From the NCBI GenBank assembly GCA_900545665.1, contig UQZU01000002.1:50616-114615 (forward strand): 64,000 nt of DNA, written 5' to 3'. The DNA comes from an uncultured Collinsella sp. (lineage in GTDB: Bacteria; Actinomycetota; Coriobacteriia; Coriobacteriales; Coriobacteriaceae). The notes under the pieces are model-generated. The model was not told the DNA's origin and ran no database searches. It worked only from the letters and a program-made list of their open reading frames with translations. The position numbers and the translations under genes were made by a program. Below are positions 7,829 to 17,360 of this stretch, in pieces (the first letter of the stretch is position 1; every line of letters starts with the position of its first letter).

Positions 7829-10599
7829 CGCCCATGGATCAGGACCGCCAAAACAGCCAACGCCGCGACGCGCGGAACACGGAGCGCGAGCAGGATTTTA
7901 CGACCTACCGCACTGCCCAAAGCTCAAACGATATGGTGCCGACGGTTTTTCGCCGTGGCATCTACCGCACGATTCGGGGCAGTCTTAAGCGCTTTTTGTC
8001 CATCGTGGTTATCACCGCTCTCGGCGTGAGTGTGATGTGCGGCCTTAAGGCGGGCTGCGAGGATCTGTGCGATTCGGTCGACGCGTATTTTGACCAGCAG
8101 AATGTCTATGACATTAACGTGCAGTCGACCTATGGCCTTACACGCGACGATCTTGCGGCTATCCAAGAGGTCGACGGCGTCGAGACGGCTGAGGGTATCT
8201 ACACCGAGACCGCCTACACCGCCGTGGGCACAACGCGCGAGCGAGTGGTCGTGCAAAGTCTCTCCAAGGAGAACATCGATCAGCCGGTGCTCGTGAACGG
8301 CGATTTGCCCGAGAGCGCCGATGAGGTCGCGGTGACTTCGAAGTTCCTGAAGGCTTCGGGCAAAAAGCTCGGCGATACAGTGAGTTTTGCCGCCAATGAC
8401 GCAAGTTCATCGAACCAAAGCGCCAAGGATCAGTTTGCCGCGGGCGATTACACCATTACGGCCGAGGTCCTCGATCCCACTGATGTGAGCTCCGACTCGA
8501 CAGTCAACGCCTTTCGCGCTGCTTCGGCGGCGGACTATAAGTTCTATGTGAGCGAGGACGCCGCGACATCTTCTTCCTACTCCGCGGTCCACGTGATCGT
8601 CGAGGGAGCCAAGAGCCTCAACTCCTATTCCGATGCCTACGCGGCAAAGATCAACAAGGTCAAGGACAATATCGAGAAGATCCGCGAGGAGCGTGAGAAG
8701 GCGCGCGCTAAGGAGCTGACAGTCGACACGCCGGCAAGCTTAGATGCGGCTGAGCGCCAGGCGAATATGCTCTTTGGGATTGAACAGGGCAACATCAACC
8801 GCATGGCAGAGGGCAGTGAGGAGCGCGTGCAAGCGCAGGCCGACCTGGACCAGCGTCGCGCCGCCGCCGACCAGCAGTTTGCCGATGCCCGCGCCGAGCT
8901 CTCTGACCTGGGCGAATGCACCTGGTACATCCAGGACCGCGGCAATATCGCAAGTTACTCGAGCGTGGAGAGCGATAGCTCGTCAATTGAAGCCATCGCC
9001 ACGGTGTTCCCTTTCATCTTCTTTATCGTCGCCGTGCTCATCAGCCTCACTACCGCCACGCGTATGGTCGAGGAGGAGCGCACGCTCATTGGCCTGTACA
9101 AGGCGCTCGGCTACTCGCGCGAGCGCATCCTGTCCAAATACGTGGACTATGCGCTGTGGGCGTGCCTGATCGGCGGCGTGCTCGGCAATATCATCGGATT
9201 TGTGGGCCTGCCGCTGTTCCTGTTTACGGTGTTCGACGACATGTACTCGCTGCCCCAGATGCTGCTTTCGTACGATATCGTGTCGTCGCTCGTGTCGGTG
9301 GCGCTGTTTGCCGTGGGCGTGGTGGGCGCCACGATTATTGCCTGCCGCCACGAGATGGCCGAGACCCCAGCCTCGCTCATGCGCCCCAAGGCCCCGCGCG
9401 CCGGCTCGCGTATCTTGCTCGAGCGCATCGGCTTTATCTGGCGCCGCATGGGCTTTTTGAACAAGGTGGCAGCACGTAACCTGTTCCGCTACAAAAAGCG
9501 CGCCTTTATGACCATCTTTGGCATCGCGGGCTGTACGGCGCTTGTGATTTGCGGCATGGGCATTCGTGATACGTCGGTCGCGCTTTCGCCCAAGCAGTAC
9601 GGGCATATCACGCGCTATGACCTGCTGGCGGTTGCCAATCCCGACGATTTTTCGCAGACGTGCGCGGCGCTCGACGAGCGAAGCGCAGCCAAGGATTCCG
9701 ACGTGACCGTGACTTCGACGCTGCCGATTATGACCGACAACGTCACCTTTACATTTGGCGGCAAGAGCGAGACCGTGCAGCTGATCGTGGTGCCCGATGA
9801 CCGCACGAACGACCTGGACGACTACGTGCGTCTCGAGGATGAGTCCAAAGAGCCTCTATCTTTGCGCGACGGAGATGTGTATCTGAGCAAGAGTTCACAG
9901 CTGGTACTGGGGATTCAACCGGGCGATACGGCACACGTCCAGGATTCGTCGCTCAACGTAGCCAAGGTCAAAGTCAGCGACATTTCGCTCAACTATCTGG
10001 GCAACACGCTTTACATGACGCAGGGCACCTATGAGCGCGCGTTCGGTCGAAGCGCGCGCCTTAACGGCGTCTTTGTGCTGCTTAAGGGCTCGTCGGCCGA
10101 TCAGATTGCGTTTAGCAAGAAGCTTAAGAGCGACGGTTGGCTCACCATCTCGAGCACGGCTGAACATTGGCAGAACTTCGAGGCGAACTTCACTATCATC
10201 AATTCCGTCGTGGTGCTCGTGACCTTTATGGCGGCGTGCCTATCGTTTGTGGTGGTGTTTACGCTGTCCAACACGAATATCTCCGAGCGCGAGCGCGAGC
10301 TGGCGACCATCAAGGTGCTGGGCTTCCGCCGTGGCGAGGTGCACCACTACGTCAACAAGGAGACGTTGATCCTCACGGCGATCGGCGCTGCGCTGGGCGT
10401 GCCGCTGGGCGGCTTGCTGGCCGAGAGCTTTACCTACATTTTGCAGATGCCGTCGCTGTACTTTGACGTCGAGGTCGAGCCACTGAGCTACGTGCTCGCC
10501 GTGCTGCTGGCCTTTGGCTTTACGTTTATCGTCAACCTCGCCACCAATCGTACCCTCAACAAGATCGACATGGTCGGCGCCCTCAAGAGCGCCGAGTAA
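7822..10599 (+). CDS. FtsX-like ABC transporter permease, double-repeat type
   Basis: The 925-residue membrane partner of the preceding ATPase. A first membrane helix lies near residues 55-75 (LSIVVITALGVSVMCGL). A large outer domain follows, with a charged coiled-coil segment near 280-345 (KVKDNIEKIREEREKARAK). Three helices near 395-515 form the first FtsX domain, then LLERIGFIWRRMGFLN leads into a second half with another anchor helix, an outer domain, and a second FtsX domain near the C terminus. The coiled coil resembles that of large Gram-positive permeases of this class. The start is GTG at 7822; ATG at 7834 is equally possible. Confidence 0.9.
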
Positions 10600-10660
10600 C
10601 CTGTCCTGGGATTCAAGTTCTAGCGAGCTGCCGACGCGCCCGCAGCAGTATTTTTGCATA

Positions 10661-10704
10661 AACCGCTCCGCCAAATGCATACTTTGACGGGGCGGTTGCT
10701 TTTT
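10661..10704 (+). terminator. Terminator of the ABC exporter operon
   Basis: AACCGCTCCGCCAAA pairs with TTTGACGGGGCGGTT with two mismatches around a 7-base loop, then GCTTTTT. It lies 60 bases past the permease stop. Confidence 0.75.
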
Positions 10705-10730
10705 GCCCACAGGTACCCCAGGGGGCGCCG

Positions 10731-10930
10731 TGCAAATTCCGGAGTATTCAGCGTCCCGGGGTCCGCGGGCGCGGGGGCGGGTGCACAAAACCGCGCTGAA
10801 AACCCCGATTCTGAGTCCCAACGCCTCTAGAGCCGCTCGTTTTTTTACAGGATGCGGCTCATGGTGCCTGCCTTTCGCCCAAAATCCAGTATGCAGGCAC
10901 CCTCGGCTGCTGAATACTCCCAAAAATGCA
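10731..10930. mobile_element. MITE-like element with terminal inverted repeats, copy 1
   Basis: TGCAAATTCCGGAGTATTCA at the left end and the inverted match ending CTCCCAAAAATGCA at the right end bound 200 bases. Copy 2 at 61154-61384 has the same ends and similar right-hand interior. There is no transposase and no plausible ORF inside. It would be a non-autonomous element or a structured RNA. Together with the next entry it fills the 541-base gap between the permease and pfkA. Confidence 0.55.
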
Positions 10931-10964
10931 CGCCGCATCCTACCCCAGGCACCCGCAGCAAGAA

Positions 10965-11149
10965 GACGAATAGCCATGGCCTCCTTAGTTACCGCAGGAG
11001 GCCCCAGGGCTTACCTCCCAAATCTTTCCGCAGGACGGAAGGATCCCGCCGCGCGAAGCGCACGGCGGGATCCTGACATGTCCGAGGACGATTTGGGAGG
11101 TAAGCCCTGGGGCCTCCGATGAGAGCAGTTCCAGCCGAGGCTATTCGTC
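10965..11149. repeat. Large nested palindrome, copy 1
   Basis: Perfect 28-base arms (10997-11024 and 11090-11117) enclose an inner 11-bp hairpin (11041-11051 with 11063-11073) whose apex is GCGCGAAGCGC. An outer 11-base pair, GACGAATAGCC (10965-10975) and its inverse (11139-11149), includes the last codons of pfkA. The element follows the MITE-like element by 34 bases, the same arrangement as at 61.2-61.7 kb. The tag CATGTCCGAGGACG (11077-11090) recurs inverted beside the hairpin after groL. Confidence 0.7.
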
Positions 11150-12220
11150 GCCGAAGCTGATGCCCAACGCCTTGGCCTCACGCACCAGATCGCTCTGGGG
11201 GTCGACATACTTGAGCTTGCCGGCGACATCCTCGAGCGGCATGTGGCACATCTTGCCGTCGCGCAGGGCAATCATGTAGCCAAACTCGCCGCGCAGGCAG
11301 CCAAGCGCGGCCTCGACGCCGCACTGGGTCGCAAAGATGCGGTCCTGGGCGTCGGGCTGGCCGCCGCGCTGCGTGTGACCGGGGATGGCGACGCGGGTCT
11401 CGCGACCGGTCTTGGCCTCGATCTCCTTGGCGATGTCGTACACGATTGACGGGCTCGTGCGCTCGGCGAGCTTCTTCTTGTACTCCTTCTTGGACAGCGC
11501 CGCGTCCTCCTTGGAGATAGCGCCCTCGGCGACGGCCACGATGGTAAAGCGGCTGCCGGTCTCCATGCGATGCTCGATGGTCTTGATGACGTTATCCATG
11601 TCGTAGGGAATCTCGGGAATCAAGATGACGTCCGCACCGCCCGCGACGCCGGCATACAGCGGGATCCAGCCAACCTTGTGGCCCATGATCTCGATAACGA
11701 ACACGCGCCCGTGACTCGACGCGGTGGTGTGGATGTCGTCGATGCACTTGGTAGCGACGTCGATGGCGCTCGTAAAGCCAAACGTCAACTCGGTGCCCCA
11801 AGTGTCGTTATCGATGGTCTTGGGCAGGGCGATAACGTTGAGGCCCTCTTCGCGCAGGCGGTTGGCGGTCTTGGTGGAGCCGTTGCCGCCCAGCATAAAC
11901 AGGCAGTCGAGCTGCAGCTTGTGATAGGTGTGGACCATCGCGGGCACCTTCTCGACGCCGTCGGCCTCGGGAACATCCAGGCGCTTGAACGGCGTACGGC
12001 TCGTGCCCAGGATGGTGCCGCCGCGGGTGAGGATGCCGCTAAAATCGGCGGGCGTCATGACGCGGAACCTGCTGTAGATAAGGCCCTGATAGCCGTCCTC
12101 AAAGCCATAGATCTCGATAGGTTCTTCGCTATTGGTCATAAGCGTTTTGACGATGCCGCGCATGGTGGCGTTGAGCGCCTGGCAGTCGCCGCCACTAGTA
12201 AGAAGACCGATTCTAAGCAT
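11141..12220 (-). CDS. pfkA: 6-phosphofructokinase, probably ATP-dependent
   Basis: The enzyme phosphorylates fructose 6-phosphate to the 1,6-bisphosphate in glycolysis. It has 359 residues, in range for group III enzymes. The nucleotide loop is LTSGGDCQALNA and the catalytic loop PKTIDNDTWGTELTFGF; substrate contacts are in EIMGHKVGW. In E. coli numbering the residue that separates donors is Gly104 here (GGNGS), which favours ATP, while Lys124 in PKTIDND is the form usual in PPi enzymes. Group III enzymes with this mixture are known to use ATP, so ATP is preferred but not certain. The 3' end forms part of a large palindrome. Confidence 0.93.
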   Translation of the reverse strand: MLRIGLLTSGGDCQALNATMRGIVKTLMTNSEEPIEIYGFEDGYQGLIYSRFRVMTPADFSGILTRGGTILGTSRTPFKRLDVPEADGVEKVPAMVHTYHKLQLDCLFMLGGNGSTKTANRLREEGLNVIALPKTIDNDTWGTELTFGFTSAIDVATKCIDDIHTTASSHGRVFVIEIMGHKVGWIPLYAGVAGGADVILIPEIPYDMDNVIKTIEHRMETGSRFTIVAVAEGAISKEDAALSKKEYKKKLAERTSPSIVYDIAKEIEAKTGRETRVAIPGHTQRGGQPDAQDRIFATQCGVEAALGCLRGEFGYMIALRDGKMCHMPLEDVAGKLKYVDPQSDLVREAKALGISFGDE

Positions 12221-12258
12221 GGTGAATCCTTCCGGGCAAGTTATAACATGCGCATAAG

Positions 12259-12291
12259 TTTACCCCCGCACACTGTTGATACGGGGGTAAA
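12259..12291. other. 10-bp inverted repeat upstream of pfkA
   Basis: TTTACCCCCG (12259-12268) pairs with CGGGGGTAAA (12282-12291) across 13 bases. It lies between the end of the amide hydrolase gene and the start of pfkA. With no T run, it could be an operator or a weak terminator. Confidence 0.4.
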
Positions 12292-12360
12292 ACGTGTTAG
12301 CTCAAATGTATGGAAATGTAAGCAACGTCAGGCCAGCGTAAGGACGACGGTGCCAGCTCC

Positions 12361-13446
12361 TTACAGCGCGAAGGCATCGATGTCGCCCCAGTGGCGGCGC
12401 AGCGTGATGGCGGCAGCGGGCTCGGTGTTGTCAAAGACGACCGACCACTGCGTGTTGCTGGTGATGTCTTCCGGATTGGGCTCTTGCGCCGCAGCGCGTA
12501 GGGCCTTCCAAGCGACTGCCTCGTTCTGGGCACCGACATGGGCGTCGAGGACATCGGCGATTGCGATGGTGCGCTCTTTACCATGGCCCAGCTCGCCATT
12601 CTTTTGGTTGGGCAGCACTTCGTCGCCATAGCAGGCGTAGAAGTTCGTAACCTGGCGTACGGGAGTCGCTTTGAAAGCACGGTCCGGATCGCGCGGATCC
12701 CACTCTACTACGCGCGCGTCACCGGCGGCGTCGTTGATAAAGAAGTGGTAATCGCGTCCGGCCATGGCGTGCATGTCGTAGGCGGAAAGCAGGTCGACTG
12801 CCTCTTGCGTGGTGGCGGCACGGTCGAGCACCAGGCGGATGGCGAGCGAAGTGTTGATGACGTGGCGCTGCGTGTCCTGGTCACAGGGCTGGGAATCCAG
12901 GGTGAGTACGGCAATGGACACGCCGCATTCGTTAACACCGTCGAGCTGGGCAAACGGGCCCATCAACGCCGCGGCGCGTCCGGTGACGGAGTCAAGCGGA
13001 GTGTTGGCGCCCAGGTTATTGAGGGCGGCAAAGCCGATGGAGGCATAGCCGCCGCGTGGGTGATTGCGCACCAGCAGCGCCGAGGTGTCGTCCTTAAAGT
13101 CGTAATTGCGACCGGTGCGCACGCGACCTTCGGCATCCACGGCGACAAAGGCGCTGCAGGCAAACTGGGGTGCCTGAACATGCGCCGGCACACCGGGCAG
13201 CACCTGTGCCACCACGGCATCGATGTAGGCCTGGTCGTCGCGCACGCCAGCGGCGATGATGCGATCGAGATCGTAGTCGTAGGCGATGTCGATTGCGTAC
13301 AGGTCATAGCCATCCGCGTAGCCGGTCAAGCGTTTGAGCGACGCGGCGGACTTGATTTGCTTGCGATAAACGATAGCGGTGGCAGCGGCAAGGCCGACGG
13401 CGACTCCCGCGACACCGCAGGCGATGGCAATGTTACGTGGCTTCAT
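12361..13446 (-). CDS. Membrane-anchored Ntn-type amide hydrolase (choloylglycine hydrolase/C45-like)
   Basis: The 361-residue protein belongs to the linear amide C-N hydrolases of the N-terminal nucleophile fold. Cys97 in QFACSAFVAV is the likely nucleophile, exposed by self-processing, and GRNYDF about 15 residues later is the hallmark shared with bile salt hydrolases and penicillin V acylases. Residues 5-27 form a hydrophobic anchor, so the enzyme faces outside, unlike cytosolic bile salt hydrolases whose Cys is residue 2. The long pro-segment is more like acyl-CoA:6-aminopenicillanate acyltransferase-type proteins. The substrate is unknown; bile salts, N-acyl amides or peptides are candidates. 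Confidence 0.75.
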   Translation of the reverse strand: MKPRNIAIACGVAGVAVGLAAATAIVYRKQIKSAASLKRLTGYADGYDLYAIDIAYDYDLDRIIAAGVRDDQAYIDAVVAQVLPGVPAHVQAPQFACSAFVAVDAEGRVRTGRNYDFKDDTSALLVRNHPRGGYASIGFAALNNLGANTPLDSVTGRAAALMGPFAQLDGVNECGVSIAVLTLDSQPCDQDTQRHVINTSLAIRLVLDRAATTQEAVDLLSAYDMHAMAGRDYHFFINDAAGDARVVEWDPRDPDRAFKATPVRQVTNFYACYGDEVLPNQKNGELGHGKERTIAIADVLDAHVGAQNEAVAWKALRAAAQEPNPEDITSNTQWSVVFDNTEPAAAITLRRHWGDIDAFAL

Positions 13447-13607
13447 GGCGGCTCCTCTCGTCCTGTTAGCGTAATTGTCGCAAAAGGTGCACGGGCATGA
13501 TGGCTCAAGTTGGTGAGCGGCGCGGAATTAAGCACGGAATGAAGAGTGCGGCGCTGGCGTGGCGGGGTATGCTGGAGGGGACCATCAACCCAGCGAAAGG
13601 GGAGAGC

Positions 13608-14993
13608 ATGACGGATCAGGAAACGCCCGAGCGCGCGCACGTGACGGCCGACGATATCGAGGCCGCCAACGACCTTATCGACTTTATCGAGGCATGCCCC
13701 AGCATGTTCCATACGGCGGCGACCATTATGGCCGAGCTCGACGAGGCGGGCTTTACCTACCTGCCCGAGAACGCGGCATGGGACATCGAGCCGGGCGGGC
13801 GTTATTACACGCAGCGCAACACCTCGAGCGTCGTTGCCTTTAAGGTGGGCGAGGACCTGGCTGCTACGTGGGGCGAGGACGGCGTTGCCGGCGACTATCA
13901 TTTTCAGCTCACGGCGTCGCACAGCGATTCGCCGACGTTTAAGGTCAAGGCTGTGCCCGAGCTCGATGGCGCAGGTGAGACGTTGCGCCTGAACACCGAG
14001 GCCTACGGCGGCATGATCGACTACACCTGGTTCGATCGCCCGCTGGCGCTCGCGGGCCGCGTGTTGGTGCGCGAAGGCGACCGTATTGAGAGCCGCCTGC
14101 TTGCCACCGAGCGCGAGGTCGCTATTATCCCGAGCCTTGCCATCCACATGAACCGCGGCGTTAACGAGGGCTTTGCGCCTAATCGTGCTGTCGACCTGTG
14201 CCCGCTCATCAGCGCCGGTGACCTTAAGCAGGGCGACTTTGATGCTCTGATCGCCGACGAACTGGACGTTGAGCCCGAGCAAATTTTGGGCCGCGATCTG
14301 TTCCTGGTCAATCGTCAGGATGCGCGCATTTGGGGCTGGGCCGACGAGTTTATCTCGACGCCCAAGCTCGACGACCTGGCCTGCGCCTATACCTCGCTGC
14401 AGGCATTTTTGGGTGCCGAGAACGCGCACGACGTTTCGGTCTTCTGCTGCTTTGATAACGAGGAGGTTGGCTCCGAGACCAAGCAGGGCGCCATGTCGAC
14501 CTTCTTGGCCGACGCGCTGCGCCGTATTAACGGATCGCTGGGCTTTGACGACGAGTCGTACCATCGCGCACTTGCCGCCTCGATGCTTGTAAGCTGCGAC
14601 AATGCACATGCCGTGCACCCCAACCACGCCGAGAAGTGCGATACACGCAACCAGGTGGTGCTTAACGGCGGTATTGTCATCAAGGAAGCCGCCAACCAGC
14701 ACTATTGCACCGATGCCTTTAGCCGCGCGGTGTTCCAGGCCATCTGCGATGATGCCGACGTGCCCACGCAGGCTTTCGCCAACAAGAGCGACATGGCCGG
14801 TGGCTCCACGCTCGGCAATCTGTCCAATATGCAGGCGAGCATGCATGCCGTGGACGTGGGCCTGCCGCAGCTGGCCATGCACTCGAGCTACGAGACCGGC
14901 GGCGTACGCGACGTGATGTACGCCATCCGCGCCCTCACCGCCTTCTACGAGCGCGACCTAACCATCAACGGCGCCGAAAGCGTGGAGCTCTAA
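13608..14993 (+). CDS. M18 family aminopeptidase
   Basis: A cytosolic zinc aminopeptidase, about 461 residues, of the aspartyl aminopeptidase/ApeB type, which forms dodecameric shells. Metal and catalytic motifs are all present: HSDSPTFKVK (His, Asp), LDDLACAYTS (bridging Asp), DNEEVGSE (Glu pair), DNAHAVHPNH (Asp) and MHSSYETGG (His). An ATG at 13497 would add 37 residues, but GAAAGGGGAGAGC immediately precedes 13608. It is divergent from the amide hydrolase and convergent with the next gene. Confidence 0.93.
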   Translation: MTDQETPERAHVTADDIEAANDLIDFIEACPSMFHTAATIMAELDEAGFTYLPENAAWDIEPGGRYYTQRNTSSVVAFKVGEDLAATWGEDGVAGDYHFQLTASHSDSPTFKVKAVPELDGAGETLRLNTEAYGGMIDYTWFDRPLALAGRVLVREGDRIESRLLATEREVAIIPSLAIHMNRGVNEGFAPNRAVDLCPLISAGDLKQGDFDALIADELDVEPEQILGRDLFLVNRQDARIWGWADEFISTPKLDDLACAYTSLQAFLGAENAHDVSVFCCFDNEEVGSETKQGAMSTFLADALRRINGSLGFDDESYHRALAASMLVSCDNAHAVHPNHAEKCDTRNQVVLNGGIVIKEAANQHYCTDAFSRAVFQAICDDADVPTQAFANKSDMAGGSTLGNLSNMQASMHAVDVGLPQLAMHSSYETGGVRDVMYAIRALTAFYERDLTINGAESVEL

Positions 14994-15031
14994 AACCTAC
15001 CAAAAAGGGATAGGTTTACTTTGGCAGGTTT
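14993..15031 (+). repeat. Dispersed palindrome with GGGACAGG-type core, copy B
   Basis: AAACCTACCAAA pairs with TTTGGCAGGTTT (one mismatch) around AAGGGATAGGTTTAC. The left arm overlaps the M18 stop codon. Similarity to copy A continues to about 15046. Confidence 0.75.
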
Positions 15032-15136
15032 TATCTGGGCAAATGCCGCAATGCCAACAGCTGGACAGAATTGTTAAGACACCGCAGGTTGGGCAAACGT
15101 CAGCGAGCGATGTCCAGAGCGAACAAGTTGGCATGA

Positions 15137-15177
15137 AAAAGGCAAGGCATAGACCTTCTGGTCATGCCTTGCCTTTT
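15137..15177. terminator. Bidirectional terminator between convergent genes
   Basis: AAAAGGCAAGGCAT (15137-15150) pairs perfectly with ATGCCTTGCCTTTT (15164-15177), and the loop adds GACC/GGTC. It serves both the M18 gene and, more distantly, the gene on the other strand. Confidence 0.8.
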
Positions 15178-15247
15178 GAATGGCAAATTGTCGCTCTGGG
15201 CGGCGCACAGCGTCGACCGGTCCGCCGTTCGTTAGAACGGCGGAACC

Positions 15248-16183
15248 CTAGTGCTCGATCCAGCAGCGCAGGGTCTCGCTTGCCTGCAGGTGACGCAGAT
15301 TCTCCGCTGCGATGTCGACGACGTTGTTGAGCGTGGCGGCCAGATGGAACCAACCGGAGACGTGCGGTGTGATGAGCATGTTGGGCGCATCCCACAGTGG
15401 ACTTGTCTCAGGCAACGGTTCGGGGTCGGTGACGTCGACCGCGGCGCCGGCGAGATGCCCCGACTCCAGAGCGGCAACCAAATCGTCGGCAACCACAAGA
15501 TCGCCGCGGCCACCGTTGGCAAAGAAGGCGTCCGGCTTCATCGCGGCGAAGAACTCGGCGTTCGCCAGACCGCGGGTCTCGGGCGTGCTGGGCATAAAGG
15601 ATGCGACGATGTCGGCCTCGGCCAGACGCTCGGGCAGAGCGTCCATGCCGTCCATGTCCTCAAACACAATGGGGTAGACGAGCGGGTGGCGCTTGATGCC
15701 GCGGACGTGCGCACCCATGTTGCGGCAGAGCGTGGCAAAGTGGCCGCCAATGTCGCCCGCGCCCAGCACCAGCACATTGGCATTTTTGAGCGAGGTAACC
15801 GGCCCCAAATCCTCCCAGCGATGCTCGCGCTGCAAGTCGTGATAGCCGGGCAGGCGCTTCATCATGGAAAGGACCATGGCAAACATGTGCTCGCTCACGG
15901 CCTGGCCGTAGGCGCCCACCGAGCAGGAAAGCTTGGCGTCGGCTGGCACGGTGCCGGCGGCCAGGTAATCGTCATAGCCCGCGGTCTGCAGTTGCAGCAG
16001 CTGGAGGTGCTCGCATGCCGTAAGCATGGCGGGGTCGATGTTGCCCAGGATTACGTCGGCGTTGGCGACCTGCTCACGCGTGACGGCATCGGCGCTCGTG
16101 TAGATAAAGTCCTCGCCCGGAGCGCTCGACTCAAGAATTGCGCGATGACGGTCGTTGACAGGCAACAAAACCAGGATGTTCAC
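15248..16183 (-). CDS. NAD-dependent D-2-hydroxyacid dehydrogenase family protein
   Basis: A 311-residue cytosolic oxidoreductase. The NAD fold motif is VLVLGAGDIGGHFA (about 135-150). The catalytic Arg is in NGGRGDLV, the Glu in DPEPLPE and the His in ITPHVSG, all expected for the family that interconverts 2-keto and D-2-hydroxy acids. The N-terminal half is a shorter, diverged substrate domain with GNIDP and TAGYD. The actual substrate (glyoxylate, hydroxypyruvate, branched keto acid) cannot be told. It is flanked by two dispersed palindromes and appears monocistronic. Confidence 0.9.
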   Translation of the reverse strand: MNILVLLPVNDRHRAILESSAPGEDFIYTSADAVTREQVANADVILGNIDPAMLTACEHLQLLQLQTAGYDDYLAAGTVPADAKLSCSVGAYGQAVSEHMFAMVLSMMKRLPGYHDLQREHRWEDLGPVTSLKNANVLVLGAGDIGGHFATLCRNMGAHVRGIKRHPLVYPIVFEDMDGMDALPERLAEADIVASFMPSTPETRGLANAEFFAAMKPDAFFANGGRGDLVVADDLVAALESGHLAGAAVDVTDPEPLPETSPLWDAPNMLITPHVSGWFHLAATLNNVVDIAAENLRHLQASETLRCWIEH

Positions 16184-16202
16184 AAGCAGTCCTCTCCGCT
16201 CG

Positions 16203-16237
16203 ACCTGCCAAAAAGGGACAGGTTAATTTTGGCAGGT
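16203..16237 (+). repeat. Dispersed palindrome with GGGACAGG core, copy C
   Basis: ACCTGCCAAAA pairs perfectly with TTTTGGCAGGT around AGGGACAGGTTAA, just upstream of the dehydrogenase gene. Confidence 0.8.
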
Positions 16238-16312
16238 TTTATCAGGCAAAACGCTCAAATAAAACGCCGGATGCAAGACGGGCGTGCCCGTCGGCATCCG
16301 GCGCATCCACAG

Positions 16313-17200
16313 CTACCAGCTGAGCAGCTCGTAACCGTCCTCGGTCACCACGAGCTGTACCTCGCACTGGGCCGAATCGCTACCGTCCTTGGTGCGCACG
16401 CACCAGCCGTCGCCCTTGCTGATCTTAATGTCGGGCGCTCCGGCATTGACCATGGGCTCGATGGTAAAGACCATGCCCGGGGCCATGATGGTGTCCACAT
16501 CGGGCGCCTCGGTGGTAAAGCCCACAAACGGGTCCTCGTGGAACTCCTTACCGATGCCGTGTCCGCCGTACTCGCGCACCACGCTAAAGCCGGCGTCCTC
16601 GACCGTCTTTTGCACGGCCTCGGCCATCACGGACAGCGGCAGCCACGGCTTGACGGCGGCCAGACCCGCCTCCACGCTGGCGCGGGTGACGTCGACCAGG
16701 CGCTGGCGCTCGGCCGAGACCTCGCCGATGCAGAACATACGGCTCGAATCACTAAAGTAACCGTCCAGGATCGTGGAACAGTCCACGTTGATGATGTCGC
16801 CCTCGTGCAGCACGTCCGTATCGCAGGGGATACCGTGGCAGACGACGTCGTTGATCGAGGTGCACACGCTTTTGGGGTAGCCCTCGTAGTTGAGGTCTGC
16901 CGGTGTGCCGCCGTGCTCGACGGTGTAGTCATAGATCATCTGGTCGATCTGGTTGGTGGTCATGCCTGCGGCGATATGCTCGCCCACATAATCGAGCACG
17001 CCCACGTTGATGGCTGCCGAGCGCTTGATGCCCTCGATATCGGCGGGCGTCTTGAAGAGCGTGCGGGGCAGGACCTCCCAGCCCTCTTCCCACAGGCGCT
17101 CAAGGCGCTCATCAAAGGCGCTATGGCATTTCTTATATTTTTTGCCGCTGCCGCACCAGCAGGCGTCGTTGCGGCCAGGCACGGGTCCTTTGTCATACAT
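16313..17200 (-). CDS. map: Methionine aminopeptidase type I with N-terminal SEC-C zinc motif
   Basis: The enzyme removes the initiator Met from new proteins. It has 295 residues. Residues 9-25 form a SEC-C metal knuckle, GRNDACWCGSGKKYKKCH, also found in SecA and in some MetAPs, where it may help ribosome docking. The pita-bread catalytic domain follows: INVDCSTILDGYFSD with the two metal Asp, GGHGIGKEFHE with the metal His, VFTIEPM with Glu and QCEVQL with Glu. It is not in the usual adk-map-infA context here; it stands alone after a 20-bp inverted repeat. Confidence 0.95.
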   Translation of the reverse strand: MYDKGPVPGRNDACWCGSGKKYKKCHSAFDERLERLWEEGWEVLPRTLFKTPADIEGIKRSAAINVGVLDYVGEHIAAGMTTNQIDQMIYDYTVEHGGTPADLNYEGYPKSVCTSINDVVCHGIPCDTDVLHEGDIINVDCSTILDGYFSDSSRMFCIGEVSAERQRLVDVTRASVEAGLAAVKPWLPLSVMAEAVQKTVEDAGFSVVREYGGHGIGKEFHEDPFVGFTTEAPDVDTIMAPGMVFTIEPMVNAGAPDIKISKGDGWCVRTKDGSDSAQCEVQLVVTEDGYELLSW

Positions 17201-17252
17201 GGCTAACTTCCTTTCATCCGCAGCTAGTATAGCCCACTCACGCGTCCATAAA

Positions 17253-17319
17253 AGTTGCGGTGATATAGTTCCGATTTAAGCGGTTTAACAGCATAAATAG
17301 GAACTATATCACCGCAACT
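17253..17319. repeat. 20-bp perfect inverted repeat with 27-base loop
   Basis: The arm AGTTGCGGTGATATAGTTCC (17253-17272) is exactly inverted at 17300-17319. It lies between the radical SAM gene and map, with no T run. The architecture recalls the three hairpins at 26.2-26.4 kb, but the sequence differs. Confidence 0.75.
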
Positions 17320-17360
17320 GATGGAGCGGGATGGCGGACACTGGCTGCTGCGTGGTTTTG

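Noticed and set aside
10703..11122. 139-codon frame over the MITE-like element and palindrome
   Set aside because: It crosses inverted repeats and terminators, has no ribosome site and reads as low-complexity Arg/Pro text.
10965..11149. Retron-like msr/msd RNA
   Set aside because: The nested palindrome suggested it, but no reverse transcriptase gene is anywhere near.
13443..14882. 479-codon frame antisense to the M18 aminopeptidase
   Set aside because: Shadow frame; the sense strand holds all M18 motifs.
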